From the NCBI RefSeq assembly GCF_037023755.1, contig NZ_CP146100.1, positions 4,123,501 through 4,187,500 of the forward strand: a DNA stretch of 64,000 nucleotides, in the 5' to 3' direction. The notes under the pieces are model-generated. The model made no database searches. It was given only the letters and a program-made list of their open reading frames with translations, and had not been told where the DNA came from. Positions 34,612 through 43,046 of this stretch are shown here, in pieces. How positions within the stretch are numbered: position 1 is the first letter of the stretch; the number at the start of each line of letters is the position of its first letter. The position numbers and the translations under genes were made by a program. The DNA is from Saccharopolyspora sp. SCSIO 74807. Its GTDB lineage: Bacteria; Actinomycetota; Actinomycetes; Mycobacteriales; Pseudonocardiaceae.

Positions 34612-34771
34612 TCCCGGCGGCGTCGGGCATCGCAGCGCCCTCGGCGGCCGCAGGTGCAGTGATCCCGGTGTCCGCAGGCGTCGCAGCCAGAGTCGCCGCG
34701 AACCGGACCGCCGCGCGAACTCCGGTGGTGCGCGCAGGCACCGCAGCGGCACCGGCGCAGCCGCGGCAGTA

Positions 34772-34799
34772 CCGGCCCCCTGCCCGCGCAGGGGGCCGG
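34772..34799. terminator. strong terminator hairpin
   Basis: Perfect 12-bp stem CCGGCCCCCTGC / GCAGGGGGCCGG with a 4-base CCGC loop, between the convergent crotonase and SDR genes. No T-run. Confidence 0.7.
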
Positions 34800-34805
34800 C
34801 GCCGG

Positions 34806-35570
34806 TCACTTCGGGGGCATCCGGATCGCCCCGTCCAGCCGGATCGTCTCGCCGTTGAGCATCGGGTTGCCGATGATCTGCTCGGCGAGCGCGGCGAACT
34901 CGTCCGGGCGCCCCAGCCGCGACGGGTGCGGCGTGCGGGAGGCGAGCCCGTCGCGGATCTCGTCGGAGAACCGGGACAGGATCGGCGTGTCGAACGTGCC
35001 CGGCGCGATCGAGCACACCCGCACCAGCTTGCGCGCCAGGTCGCGGGCGGCGACCAGCGTCATGCCGACCACCCCGGATTTCGCCGAGGCGTAGGGGATC
35101 TGCCCGATCTGGCCTTCCCACGCCGCGACCGAGGCGGTGAGCACGCAGACTCCGCGCTCACCGTCGACCGGCTCGTTGCGCGCCATCCGGGCCGACGCCA
35201 GCCGCAGCACGTTGAAGCTGCCGGTCAGGTTGGTGCGCACGATCGACTCGTACTGCTCCAGCGAGCCCGGTTCGCCGTCGCGTTCCACCACGCGGACCGT
35301 GCCGCCGCGGCCCGCGCAGTGCACCAGCGCGCGGATCGGGCCTTGCTGCTCGGCGAGGTCCATCGCCGCGTCGACCGCCTCCGGATCGGCCACGTCGGCC
35401 GGGGCGAAGCTCGCCTTGCCACCGAGCTCGGCCGCCACCTGCTCGCCCGCGGAGCTCGGCAGGTCCACCAGCACCACCGGCACGCCCCGGTCGAGCAGCC
35501 GCTTGGCGCTGGCCAGCCCGAGCCCGGACGCACCGCCGGTCACCACTGCGCTGCCACCGTCGAGGTTCAT
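34806..35570 (-). CDS. 3-hydroxyacyl-CoA dehydrogenase-type SDR (HSD10-like)
   Basis: 254 residues. VTGGASGLG motif, VHCAGRG in place of NNAG, YASAK catalytic pair and the IRMPPK end, a pattern close to type II 3-hydroxyacyl-CoA dehydrogenases (17beta-HSD10 family). Placed after the thiolase on the same strand, 48 bases downstream, it would provide the 3-hydroxyacyl-CoA oxidation before thiolysis. AGGAGAAC precedes the ATG. Confidence 0.82.
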   Translation of the reverse strand: MNLDGGSAVVTGGASGLGLASAKRLLDRGVPVVLVDLPSSAGEQVAAELGGKASFAPADVADPEAVDAAMDLAEQQGPIRALVHCAGRGGTVRVVERDGEPGSLEQYESIVRTNLTGSFNVLRLASARMARNEPVDGERGVCVLTASVAAWEGQIGQIPYASAKSGVVGMTLVAARDLARKLVRVCSIAPGTFDTPILSRFSDEIRDGLASRTPHPSRLGRPDEFAALAEQIIGNPMLNGETIRLDGAIRMPPK

Positions 35571-35618
35571 CGTTCTCCTGCTCCCCCGGCCGCATCGCCG
35601 AGTTCGTCGGTTCCGCGC

Positions 35619-36779
35619 TCAGGCCGCGGGGTTTTCCAGGATCGTCGCGTTGGCCATGCCGCCGGCTTCGCACATCGTCTGCAGCCCGTAGCGCGCGCCG
35701 GTGCGTTCCAGGTGGTTGATCAGCGTGCTCATCAGGCGCGTCCCGGACGCGCCGAGCGGGTGCCCGAGCGCGATCGCGCCGCCCACCGGGTTCAGCGCCG
35801 CGTCGGCCACGCCGAGTTCGCGCTGAAACGCCAGCGGCACCGGCGCGAACGCCTCGTTGACCTCGAACGCGGCGATGTCGGCGAGCGGAATGCCGCTGCG
35901 GGCGAGGACTTTCCTCGTCGCCGGGATCGGCCCGGTGAGCATCATCCGCGGGTCGTCGCCGACCACGGCCGATGCCGCCACCACCGCGCGCGGGCGCAGG
36001 CCCAGCTCGGCGGCGCGGTCCTCGGACATCACCAGCAGCGCGGCGGCACCGTCGGTGATCTGCGAGGAGTTGCCCGCGGTGATCTTCCAGTCCAGGTTCC
36101 GCGAGTGGTGCTTCTCGGCGAACGCGGGCTTGAGCCCGGCGAGGCCTTCGGCGGTGGTGCCCTCGCGGATCGTCTCGTCCGCGGTGAGCCCGGCGACCGG
36201 GGTGAGCTCGTCGTCGAACCAGCCCTGCGCGCGTGCGTGCGCGGCGCGTTCGTGCGAGCGCGCGGAGTAGTCGTCCAGTTCGGCGCGGGTGAGCTTCCAC
36301 TTCTCGGCGACCAGTTCCGCGGAGATGCCCTGCGGCACCAGATCCGGGTAGCGCTCCCGCACCGCAGGGCCGAACGGGTCCGCGTCGCCGCGCGCAGAGC
36401 CGATCGGCACCCGGCTCATCGACTCCACCCCGGCGGCCACCGCGATGTCGTAGGCCCCGGCCTGCACGCCCTGCACCGCGAAATCCACGGCCTGCTGGCC
36501 GGAACCGCACTTGCGCTCGACGGTGACCGCGGGGACGTGCTCGGGCCAGCCCGCGGCGAGCAGCGCTTGGCGGCCGGGGGTGGCGGACTGCTCGCCGTTC
36601 TGCCCGACGCAGCCCACCAGCACGTCGTCGATCAGGCCCGGGTCGAGCTCGGTGCGTTCGGTGAGCCGGGCGAGCACGGCGGCCAGCAGGTCCACCGGGT
36701 GCGTCTCGGCGAGCGTTCCGGTCTTCTTGCCCTTGCCCATGGGGGAGCGGACGGCATCGACGATGACGGCACGGCGCAT
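35619..36779 (-). CDS. acetyl-CoA acyltransferase (thiolase)
   Basis: 386-residue degradative thiolase cleaving a 3-ketoacyl-CoA. Nucleophilic Cys91 (ERKCGSGQQA), the GHPLGASGTRL His loop and a second Cys in TMCEAGGMANA are present. First gene of a thiolase-SDR pair, divergent from the SDR-LLM-ligase operon. ATG 36779 follows GGAGGG. The promoter side has a GATGATGAATATCA AT-rich stretch. Confidence 0.92.
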   Translation of the reverse strand: MRRAVIVDAVRSPMGKGKKTGTLAETHPVDLLAAVLARLTERTELDPGLIDDVLVGCVGQNGEQSATPGRQALLAAGWPEHVPAVTVERKCGSGQQAVDFAVQGVQAGAYDIAVAAGVESMSRVPIGSARGDADPFGPAVRERYPDLVPQGISAELVAEKWKLTRAELDDYSARSHERAAHARAQGWFDDELTPVAGLTADETIREGTTAEGLAGLKPAFAEKHHSRNLDWKITAGNSSQITDGAAALLVMSEDRAAELGLRPRAVVAASAVVGDDPRMMLTGPIPATRKVLARSGIPLADIAAFEVNEAFAPVPLAFQRELGVADAALNPVGGAIALGHPLGASGTRLMSTLINHLERTGARYGLQTMCEAGGMANATILENPAA

Positions 36780-36831
36780 ACGCCCTCCAATCATGATGAT
36801 GAATATCAGCGTACATCCCAAGCGCGCGCTC

Positions 36832-36876
36832 TTGACCCAGTTCGGGCCGATACTATGATTATGATTATTACAAACG
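36832..36876 (+). promoter_or_regulatory. promoter of the SDR-LLM-ligase operon with AT-rich island
   Basis: TTGACC (36832-36837), 16 bases, TATGAT (36854-36859): a good sigma70-type promoter for the plus-strand operon. The -10 is embedded in TATGATTATGATTATTAC, an AT-rich stretch unlike the surroundings, suitable for operator binding. Confidence 0.6.
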
Positions 36877-36937
36877 GTTCGACCCGTCGTACCGCGGCCA
36901 CACCGCCGCGGCGCCCGCTCTCCCGGGAGGAAACCGC

Positions 36938-37711
36938 ATGACACGCCGTTTCGAGGACCGCATCGCCGCCGTCGTCGGAGGGGGATCGGGCATGGGCCGC
37001 GCGATCTCGCACCGGCTCGGTTCCGAAGGGGCGCACGTCTACGTCGCCGACCTCGGGCAGCAGGCGGCCGAGGAGGTCGCCAAGGAGATCGCGGACGAGG
37101 GCGGCCAAGCGACCGCGGTGCAGGTCGACGCCACCGACACCGACAGCCTCAAAGCGCTGTTCGCGCGCATCGAGTCCGAGCACGGCGTGCTGCACGCGCT
37201 GCACGCGCAGGTGGGGATGCCCGGTCCCAGCGGCACCGAAGTGGATGCCGATGAGTGGGAAAAGAACATCGACGTGAACGTCAAAAGCGCCTACTACACC
37301 TGCACTCTCGGGCTGGACCTGCTGCGCAACGCGGGCGGGCACGGGTCGATCACGATGACCTCGTCCACCTCGGCGCTGGTCGGCTCGCCGTTCAGCCCGA
37401 TCTACTCGCTGACCAAGGGCGCGCTGGTGCCGTTCTGCAGATCGCTGGCGCTGCTCGGGGCTCCGGACGGGATCCGGGCCAACGTGGTGTGCCCGGGCAC
37501 CGTGCACACGCCGATGCTCTCGCAGTTCTTCGGGCGCGAGCCCGGTGCGGACGTTTCGGAGCTGACGAAGAACTTCGTCGGCGGCATCCCGCTCGGCCGC
37601 GGGGCGCAGCCCGAGGAGATCGCGTCCGTGGTGGCGTTCCTGGCCAGCGACGACGCCAGCTACGTCACCGGCGTGACCGTTCCCGTCGACGGCGGCCTCA
37701 CCGCGAAGTGA
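36938..37711 (+). CDS. SDR-family oxidoreductase with altered NNAG motif
   Basis: 257 residues. VGGGSGMG cofactor motif, YSLTK catalytic pair and VDGGL end. The structural NNAG motif after beta-4 is replaced by LHAQVGMP (88-95). GGGAGGAAAC precedes ATG 36938. First gene of an operon of about eight genes; presumably a ketone/alcohol step ahead of the LLM monooxygenase (inference). Confidence 0.83.
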   Translation: MTRRFEDRIAAVVGGGSGMGRAISHRLGSEGAHVYVADLGQQAAEEVAKEIADEGGQATAVQVDATDTDSLKALFARIESEHGVLHALHAQVGMPGPSGTEVDADEWEKNIDVNVKSAYYTCTLGLDLLRNAGGHGSITMTSSTSALVGSPFSPIYSLTKGALVPFCRSLALLGAPDGIRANVVCPGTVHTPMLSQFFGREPGADVSELTKNFVGGIPLGRGAQPEEIASVVAFLASDDASYVTGVTVPVDGGLTAK

Positions 37712-37730
37712 CGACCAGGAAGGATCGAAC

Positions 37731-38792
37731 ATGGTGCAGGTCGGTCTGCTGCTCAGCGACGTGCCGAAATCGGTGACGCCGGCCAAGCAGTTCAAGGACG
37801 TGCTGCGGATCGTGGAAGCCGCGCAGCGCAACGGATTCACCCACATCGCCATCGGGCAGCACTTCCTGTACGGGGATCTGCGCTGGCTGCAACCGGTTCC
37901 GCTGCTCGCCCGGCTGGCGGCGGAGGTCTCGCAGGACGTCAAGCTGGTCACCCAGATCATGATCGCGCCGCTGTACCACCCGGTGCTGCTCGCCGAGGAG
38001 ATCGCGACGCTGGACGTGGTGACCGAGGGGCGATTGGTCTTCGGCGCCGGGCTCGGTTACCGGGCCGAGGAGTTCGACTACCTCGGTGTGCCGTTCAAGC
38101 AGCGCGCTTCGCGGTTCGACGAGTCGTTGCGGCTGATGAAGCGGCTCTGGACCGAGGACGAGGTGACTTTCGAGGGCGAGCACTGGCAGCTGGATTCCGT
38201 TGCGCCGCACCTGCATCCGGTGCAGAAACCGCATCCTCCATTGTGGATCGGCGCGCACAGCATGGCGGGCACCCGGCGCGCCGGGCGGTACGGTGACGCC
38301 TACGTGTGCCCGCCGGAAACGCCGGTTCCGCAGGTGATCGAGCGGTTCCGCGCCGTGCGGGACGGTTTCGCCGCGCGCGGCAAGGAATTCGGGCCGCAGC
38401 CGCTGCGGCGCAACACCTTGGTCGCCGACACCAAGCAGAACGCGCTGGCCGAGTACTCGCGGGTGGCGCAGGGCCGCTACATCACCTACGCCAACAAGGG
38501 CTTGGACGTGATGTCCGGCAGCGACTTGGAGAACGCGTTCGCCGAAGCCGTGTCCAACCACGCCGTGGTCGGGTCGCCGGAGGACGTCGTCTCGGAGCTG
38601 ACCGAGCTGGTGACCACGCTGCCGGTCGACCCGCTGCTGATCCGTCCGCAGTGGCCGACGATGGACGCGGACGAGACGATCGCCTCGATCGACCTGTTCG
38701 GGCGGGAAGTGCTGCCCTCCCTGGTCGGTATCCAGCCGCGCAACGACATCCCCGCGCGGGCGGACTCATCCGCGCAAGCCGGGGAGGCCTGA
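37731..38792 (+). CDS. luciferase-like (LLM) flavin-dependent monooxygenase
   Basis: 353-residue bacterial-luciferase-fold protein using FMNH2 or F420. Seen: VGLLLSDVP start, HIAIGQHFLYGD, the LAEEIATLDVVTEGRLVFGAGLGY segment typical of the family, and PPLWIGAHS. LLM enzymes include type II Baeyer-Villiger monooxygenases such as those for diketocamphane, which would fit between an SDR and an acyl-CoA ligase; this is an analogy, not proof. The stop overlaps the ligase ATG by one base. Confidence 0.85.
   Translation: MVQVGLLLSDVPKSVTPAKQFKDVLRIVEAAQRNGFTHIAIGQHFLYGDLRWLQPVPLLARLAAEVSQDVKLVTQIMIAPLYHPVLLAEEIATLDVVTEGRLVFGAGLGYRAEEFDYLGVPFKQRASRFDESLRLMKRLWTEDEVTFEGEHWQLDSVAPHLHPVQKPHPPLWIGAHSMAGTRRAGRYGDAYVCPPETPVPQVIERFRAVRDGFAARGKEFGPQPLRRNTLVADTKQNALAEYSRVAQGRYITYANKGLDVMSGSDLENAFAEAVSNHAVVGSPEDVVSELTELVTTLPVDPLLIRPQWPTMDADETIASIDLFGREVLPSLVGIQPRNDIPARADSSAQAGEA
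38237..38247. repeat. TCCANNGTGGA palindrome copy (in coding sequence)
   Basis: TCCATTGTGGA inside the LLM gene, using the unfavoured Leu codon TTG in a very GC-rich gene. Confidence 0.35.
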
Positions 38793-40435
38793 TGACCCGG
38801 TACTACGAGAACACCTCGTTCACCTTCGAGGAGCCGGAGAACTGGACGCTGGACCACGTCCTGCGGCACTACGCGGCTTCGCAGCCGGATGCGACGTTGC
38901 TGAAGACGCCCGCGGAAGGTCTGCAGTGGACATACGCCGAGATGCTCGGTTCGGCGGAGCGGATCGCGGGCGCGCTGGTCGCTGAAGGCGGGCAGTACGG
39001 CGACCGGGTCATCATCATGGCGTTCAACTCGTCCCGGTTCGTGCGCACCTGGTTCGGTACCGCGCTGGCCGGGATGGCCGAGGTCCCGATCAACACCTCC
39101 TACGAGGGCGAGTTCCTGCGCCACCAGGTCGTCACGGTCGGTGCCCGCTGGGCGGTGATCGACGACGTGTTCGCCGAACGCTGGGTGGCCGTCGCCGAAC
39201 ATGCGCGCGGAGTGGAGAAGTTCTGGGTCATCGACACCGGGCGCGGGTCCGAGGCCGTGGAGCTGCTGCGTTCCCACGGCTGGCAGGCCGAGCAGTGGGA
39301 AGCCTTGGCGGAAGGCCCGGTGCTGGACCTGCCGACGCCGAAGGCGCAGGACCTCGGCGCGATCTTCTTCACCTCCGGCACCACCGGCCCGTCCAAGGGC
39401 GTGGCGATGCCGCACTCGCACCTGTACTTCTTCGCCCAGGAGGTCGTGAACCTCACCCACCTGACCAATGTGGACACTTATCTGACGACCACGCCGCTGT
39501 TCCACGGCAACGCCCAATTCATGGCGGTGTATCCGGCGCTGGTGGCGGGCGCGAGCGCGGCGGTCCGGCCGAAGTTCAGCGCCAGCAAGTGGATCGACCA
39601 CATCCGCGAGTCCGGGGCCACGGTGACGAACTTCGTCGGCGTGATGATGGACTTCGCCTGGAAGCAGCCCGAGCGGCCGGACGACCTGGACAACCCGCTG
39701 CGCGCGGTCTACGCCGCACCGACCGCGAGCACCATCGTCGAGCAGTTCAAGCGGCGCTACGGTGTCGAATCCTTTGTGGATGCTTTCGGGCTGACCGAGA
39801 CCGGCGCACCGATACTGTCGCCCTACGGCGTGGATCGGCCACCGGGTGCGGCCGGGTTGCAGGCCAAGGGCTGGTTCGACATCCGCCTGGTGGATCCGGA
39901 GACCGATCGCGAAGTGCCGGTCGGCGAGGTCGGCGAACTGGTGGTGCGCCCGGTACGGCCGTGGACGTGCAGCATGGGCTACTACGGGATGCCGGAGAAG
40001 ACGCTGGAAGCGTGGCGCAACCTCTGGTTCCACACCGGTGATGCGCTCAAGCGCGACGAGCAGGGCTGGTACTACTTCGTCGACCGCTACAAGGACGCGC
40101 TGCGCCGCCGCGGCGAGAACATCAGCTCCTACGAGGTGGAACAGGCCATCTTGAGCCATCCCGCGGTCGCGGAATGCGCGGTCATCGGTGTGCCCGCGGA
40201 CGTGGAAGCCGGTGAGGACGAGGTGCTGGCCGCGATCGTCGCGTCCGAGCCGGTGGATCCCGCGGAAGTGCTCCAGTGGTGCGACGGCAAGCTCCCTCCC
40301 TTCGTCATACCCCGATTCGTGCGGATGCTCGACGCGCTGCCCAAGACGCCTTCCGAGAAGGTCCGCAAAGCGGTGCTGCGCGAGGACGGGATCACGGCCG
40401 ACGCCTTCGACCGGTCCGGCGCACCGGCTCGCTGA
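38792..40435 (+). CDS. ATP-dependent acyl-CoA ligase (ANL family, CaiC-like)
   Basis: 547-residue acyl-adenylate/thioester-forming enzyme activating a carboxylic acid. The P-loop-like FTSGTTGPSKGV, DAFGLTETG (A5), WFHTGDAL (A7), RRRGENISSYEVE (A8) and the C-terminal Lys in TPSEKVRK (A10) are complete. Best resemblance is to crotonobetaine/carnitine-type or cyclic-acid ligases. Overlaps the LLM gene by one base and precedes the acyl-CoA dehydrogenase by 13 bases. Confidence 0.9.
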   Translation: MTRYYENTSFTFEEPENWTLDHVLRHYAASQPDATLLKTPAEGLQWTYAEMLGSAERIAGALVAEGGQYGDRVIIMAFNSSRFVRTWFGTALAGMAEVPINTSYEGEFLRHQVVTVGARWAVIDDVFAERWVAVAEHARGVEKFWVIDTGRGSEAVELLRSHGWQAEQWEALAEGPVLDLPTPKAQDLGAIFFTSGTTGPSKGVAMPHSHLYFFAQEVVNLTHLTNVDTYLTTTPLFHGNAQFMAVYPALVAGASAAVRPKFSASKWIDHIRESGATVTNFVGVMMDFAWKQPERPDDLDNPLRAVYAAPTASTIVEQFKRRYGVESFVDAFGLTETGAPILSPYGVDRPPGAAGLQAKGWFDIRLVDPETDREVPVGEVGELVVRPVRPWTCSMGYYGMPEKTLEAWRNLWFHTGDALKRDEQGWYYFVDRYKDALRRRGENISSYEVEQAILSHPAVAECAVIGVPADVEAGEDEVLAAIVASEPVDPAEVLQWCDGKLPPFVIPRFVRMLDALPKTPSEKVRKAVLREDGITADAFDRSGAPAR

Positions 40436-40448
40436 TCAGGAGACCACG

Positions 40449-41615
40449 ATGGACTTCAACACCGACGAGGTGCACGACGACATCCGATCGGCGGTTCGCG
40501 CGTTGTGCGCGAAATTCTCCGACGACTACTGGATGGAGCACGACCAGAGCCAGGAATTCCCGTGGGAATTCTACGAAGCCGTGGTCAAGGGCGGCTGGCT
40601 CGGGCTGACGGTGCCCACCGAGTACGGCGGCGGTGGGCTGGGCGTCACCGAGGCGGCGATCGTGGAACAGGAGATCGCCGCCTCCGGTGCGGGGATGAAC
40701 GGTTGCAGCGCCGTGCACATCGGCGTGTTCGGCTTCGAGCCGATCATCCGTCACGGCGATGAGCAGCTCAAGCAGCGGTTCCTGCCGCGGCTGGCCGAAG
40801 GTGACCTGCACGTGTCGTTCGCGGTCACCGAGCCGGACGCCGGTACCGACACCACCAACCTCAGCACGTTCGCAACCAAAGTGGACGGTGGATGGTCGGT
40901 GTCCGGCAAGAAGGTCTGGATCACCAAGGCGCAGGAGGCCGAGCGGCTGATCCTGCTGGCCCGCACGACGCCGCGCGGCGAGGTGACGAAGAAGACCGAC
41001 GGCCTCACGCTGTTCTTCGCGCCGATGGACCGCAACAACGTCACCGTGCGCAAGATCCCCAAGCTGGGCCGCAATGCCGTGGACACCAACGAGTTGTTCA
41101 TCGACGAGTTGTTCGTCCCGGACGAGGACGTGGTCGGCGAGGTCGGCAAGGGCTTCCGCGCCATCCTGGCCGGGCTCAACGCGGAACGGGTGATCTCCGC
41201 GAACGCCGCGCTCGGCATCGGCCGCGCCGCGCTGCGCCGTGCCACCGAATACGCAACGCAGCGCGAGGTCTTCGGCCGTCCGATCGGCCGGAACCAGGGG
41301 ATCGCGTTCCCGCTGGCGGAGGCGTTGATGCGGCTCGACGCAGCGGATCTGACCTGTCAGAAAGCCGCGTGGTTGCTGGACAACGGGCACACCGCGGGTC
41401 GCGAGGCCAACGCGGCGAAGTACTTGGCGGCCGAGGCGAGCTTCCAAGCCGCGGACGCGGCGTTGAGCGCGCACGGCGGCTACGGCTACAGCAAGGAGTA
41501 CCACATCGAACGCTACTTCCGGGAGGCGCGACTGATGCGGATCGCGCCGATCAGCCAGGAAATGGTGCTCAACTACACCGCCGAGCACGTGCTCGGCCTG
41601 CCCAGGAGCTACTGA
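40449..41615 (+). CDS. acyl-CoA dehydrogenase
   Basis: 388-residue FAD enzyme. TEPDAGTDTTNL, KVWITKAQEA, REVFGRPIGRNQ and SAHGGYGYSKEYHIERYFREARL are the family segments. The usual C-terminal catalytic Glu site (YEGT) reads APIS, so that Glu is absent; GLNAERV holds a Glu at the isovaleryl/long-chain position, which may be the base instead (inference). It follows the ligase and overlaps the CitE start by one base, so it should dehydrogenate the acyl-CoA made by the ligase. Confidence 0.88.
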   Translation: MDFNTDEVHDDIRSAVRALCAKFSDDYWMEHDQSQEFPWEFYEAVVKGGWLGLTVPTEYGGGGLGVTEAAIVEQEIAASGAGMNGCSAVHIGVFGFEPIIRHGDEQLKQRFLPRLAEGDLHVSFAVTEPDAGTDTTNLSTFATKVDGGWSVSGKKVWITKAQEAERLILLARTTPRGEVTKKTDGLTLFFAPMDRNNVTVRKIPKLGRNAVDTNELFIDELFVPDEDVVGEVGKGFRAILAGLNAERVISANAALGIGRAALRRATEYATQREVFGRPIGRNQGIAFPLAEALMRLDAADLTCQKAAWLLDNGHTAGREANAAKYLAAEASFQAADAALSAHGGYGYSKEYHIERYFREARLMRIAPISQEMVLNYTAEHVLGLPRSY

Positions 41616-42529
41616 TGCGGCCGTACCGTTCCGTGCTGTTCGTGCCCGCTCACCGTCCGTCCTGGGTGGACAAAGCCGTGGCCAGCGGCGCCGACGCGGT
41701 GGTGCTGGACCTGGAGGATTCGGTGCCCGCGGCGGAGAAGGCCGGGGCCCGCCGCGCCGCGGCGGAGTCCATCAAGCGGCTGCGCGGCGAGGGCGTCGAG
41801 ATCGGGCTGTTCGTCCGGGTCAACCCGCTGGAGACGAAGTTGACCGGCGGAGACCTCGAAGAAGTCGTGGTGCCCGGGTTGACCGGCGTGTTCGCCCCGA
41901 AGATCGAGGCGGCCATCGACGTGCTGCGCTACGACGCGCTCGTCGACCACTTCGAGGTCCGCAACGGCGTGGCGGACCTGGAGTACATCGTGCCGGTGGA
42001 GACGGTCCGCGCCATCCACTCCTGCCTGGACATCGCGACCGCGTCCCCGCGGGTGGGCGCGATGATCGGCCCGACCGCCGAGCACGCGGACATCGCCAAC
42101 GCCGTCGGTTACGAGTGGACCCCGGAAGGGCTCGAGACGCTGTACCTGCGCTCCCGCGTGCTGCTCGCCTGTCGGGAGGCCGGAATCCACGCGTTGACCG
42201 GGCTCTGGGAAGCGCTGTCCGATCTGGACGGGCTTCGCGAGTTCGCGCGCCGCGGAAGGCAACTCGGATTCCGCGGAATGATCGCGATCCATCCGAGTCA
42301 CGTCGCGCCGCTGCACGAGGTGTTCACACCGTCCGAACAGGACATCGAGTTCTACCGCGGACTGGTCGCCGCTTACGAGCAGGCCGCCGCGGACGGCGCG
42401 GGCGCCCTGCGCTACCGCGGCGTGCACATCGACAAGGCGCATTACGACAAAGCGGTGGACTGGCTTTGGCGTGCGGAATCGCTGCTGGCGGGCACCGGTC
42501 GGCAAGCGCTGCGGCGCGGGGAGGAGTGA
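41615..42529 (+). CDS. HpcH/HpaI aldolase / citrate-lyase-beta-like (CitE) protein
   Basis: 304-residue TIM-barrel lyase that splits or forms a C-C bond beside a CoA thioester. Seen: VLFVPAHRPSWVDKA, VLDLEDSVP (Mg/CoA site), FAPKIE, IVPVETVRAI (Glu Mg ligand) and AIHPSHVAPL. The second acidic ligand region reads GPTAEHADIA rather than the common Gly-x-x-Asp pattern. It is followed 4 bases later by a MaoC hydratase; such CitE-MaoC pairs occur in itaconyl/mesaconyl-CoA or beta-methylmalyl-CoA routes. Confidence 0.85.
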   Translation: MRPYRSVLFVPAHRPSWVDKAVASGADAVVLDLEDSVPAAEKAGARRAAAESIKRLRGEGVEIGLFVRVNPLETKLTGGDLEEVVVPGLTGVFAPKIEAAIDVLRYDALVDHFEVRNGVADLEYIVPVETVRAIHSCLDIATASPRVGAMIGPTAEHADIANAVGYEWTPEGLETLYLRSRVLLACREAGIHALTGLWEALSDLDGLREFARRGRQLGFRGMIAIHPSHVAPLHEVFTPSEQDIEFYRGLVAAYEQAAADGAGALRYRGVHIDKAHYDKAVDWLWRAESLLAGTGRQALRRGEE

Positions 42530-42533
42530 GGCA

Positions 42534-43046
42534 GTGCGCGGACTGTACTTCGAGGAGTTCGAGATCGGCGCGAACTTCCGCCACCCGTTCACCCGCACCA
42601 TCACCGAGATGGACAACGTCATGTTCACCTCGCTGACGATGAACCTGCAGCCGCTGCACTTGGACGAGGAGTTCGCCAAGCGCAGCGTGCACGGCGGCCG
42701 CGTGCTCAACAGCCTGTTCACCCTCGCGCTGATCGGTTCGTTCCACGTGCCGGAGCTGACCATGGGCACCACGCTCGGGAACCTCGGCTACGACAAGGTG
42801 AAGTTCCCGCACCCGGTCTTCCACGGGGACACGCTGCGCGCCGAAACGACCATCCTGGACAAGCGGGAATCCCGCAGCCGCGGTGATTCCGGCATCGTCT
42901 GGTTCGAGCACCGCGGCTACAACCAGGACGACGTGCTGATCTGCGAATGCACCCGCGTCGGCATGATGGCCAAGAAGCCCGCGGACGATTCCGCGGCACC
43001 GCAAGGAGAACCGCCCGCCGACGGAGCCGAGGAAGGTGCGCGATGA
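42534..43046 (+). CDS. MaoC-family acyl-CoA hydratase (mesaconyl/itaconyl-CoA hydratase-like)
   Basis: 170-residue hot-dog-fold protein. The hydratase motif, usually D-x-N-P-x-H, reads NLQPLHLDEEF here, so the catalytic Asp is Asn while His remains, the form I associate with MaoC proteins next to CitE. GTG 42534 is chosen over an upstream start at 42471. The C-terminal 20 residues are acidic and Pro-rich. The stop overlaps the aldehyde dehydrogenase ATG by 4 bases. Confidence 0.8.
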   Translation: MRGLYFEEFEIGANFRHPFTRTITEMDNVMFTSLTMNLQPLHLDEEFAKRSVHGGRVLNSLFTLALIGSFHVPELTMGTTLGNLGYDKVKFPHPVFHGDTLRAETTILDKRESRSRGDSGIVWFEHRGYNQDDVLICECTRVGMMAKKPADDSAAPQGEPPADGAEEGAR

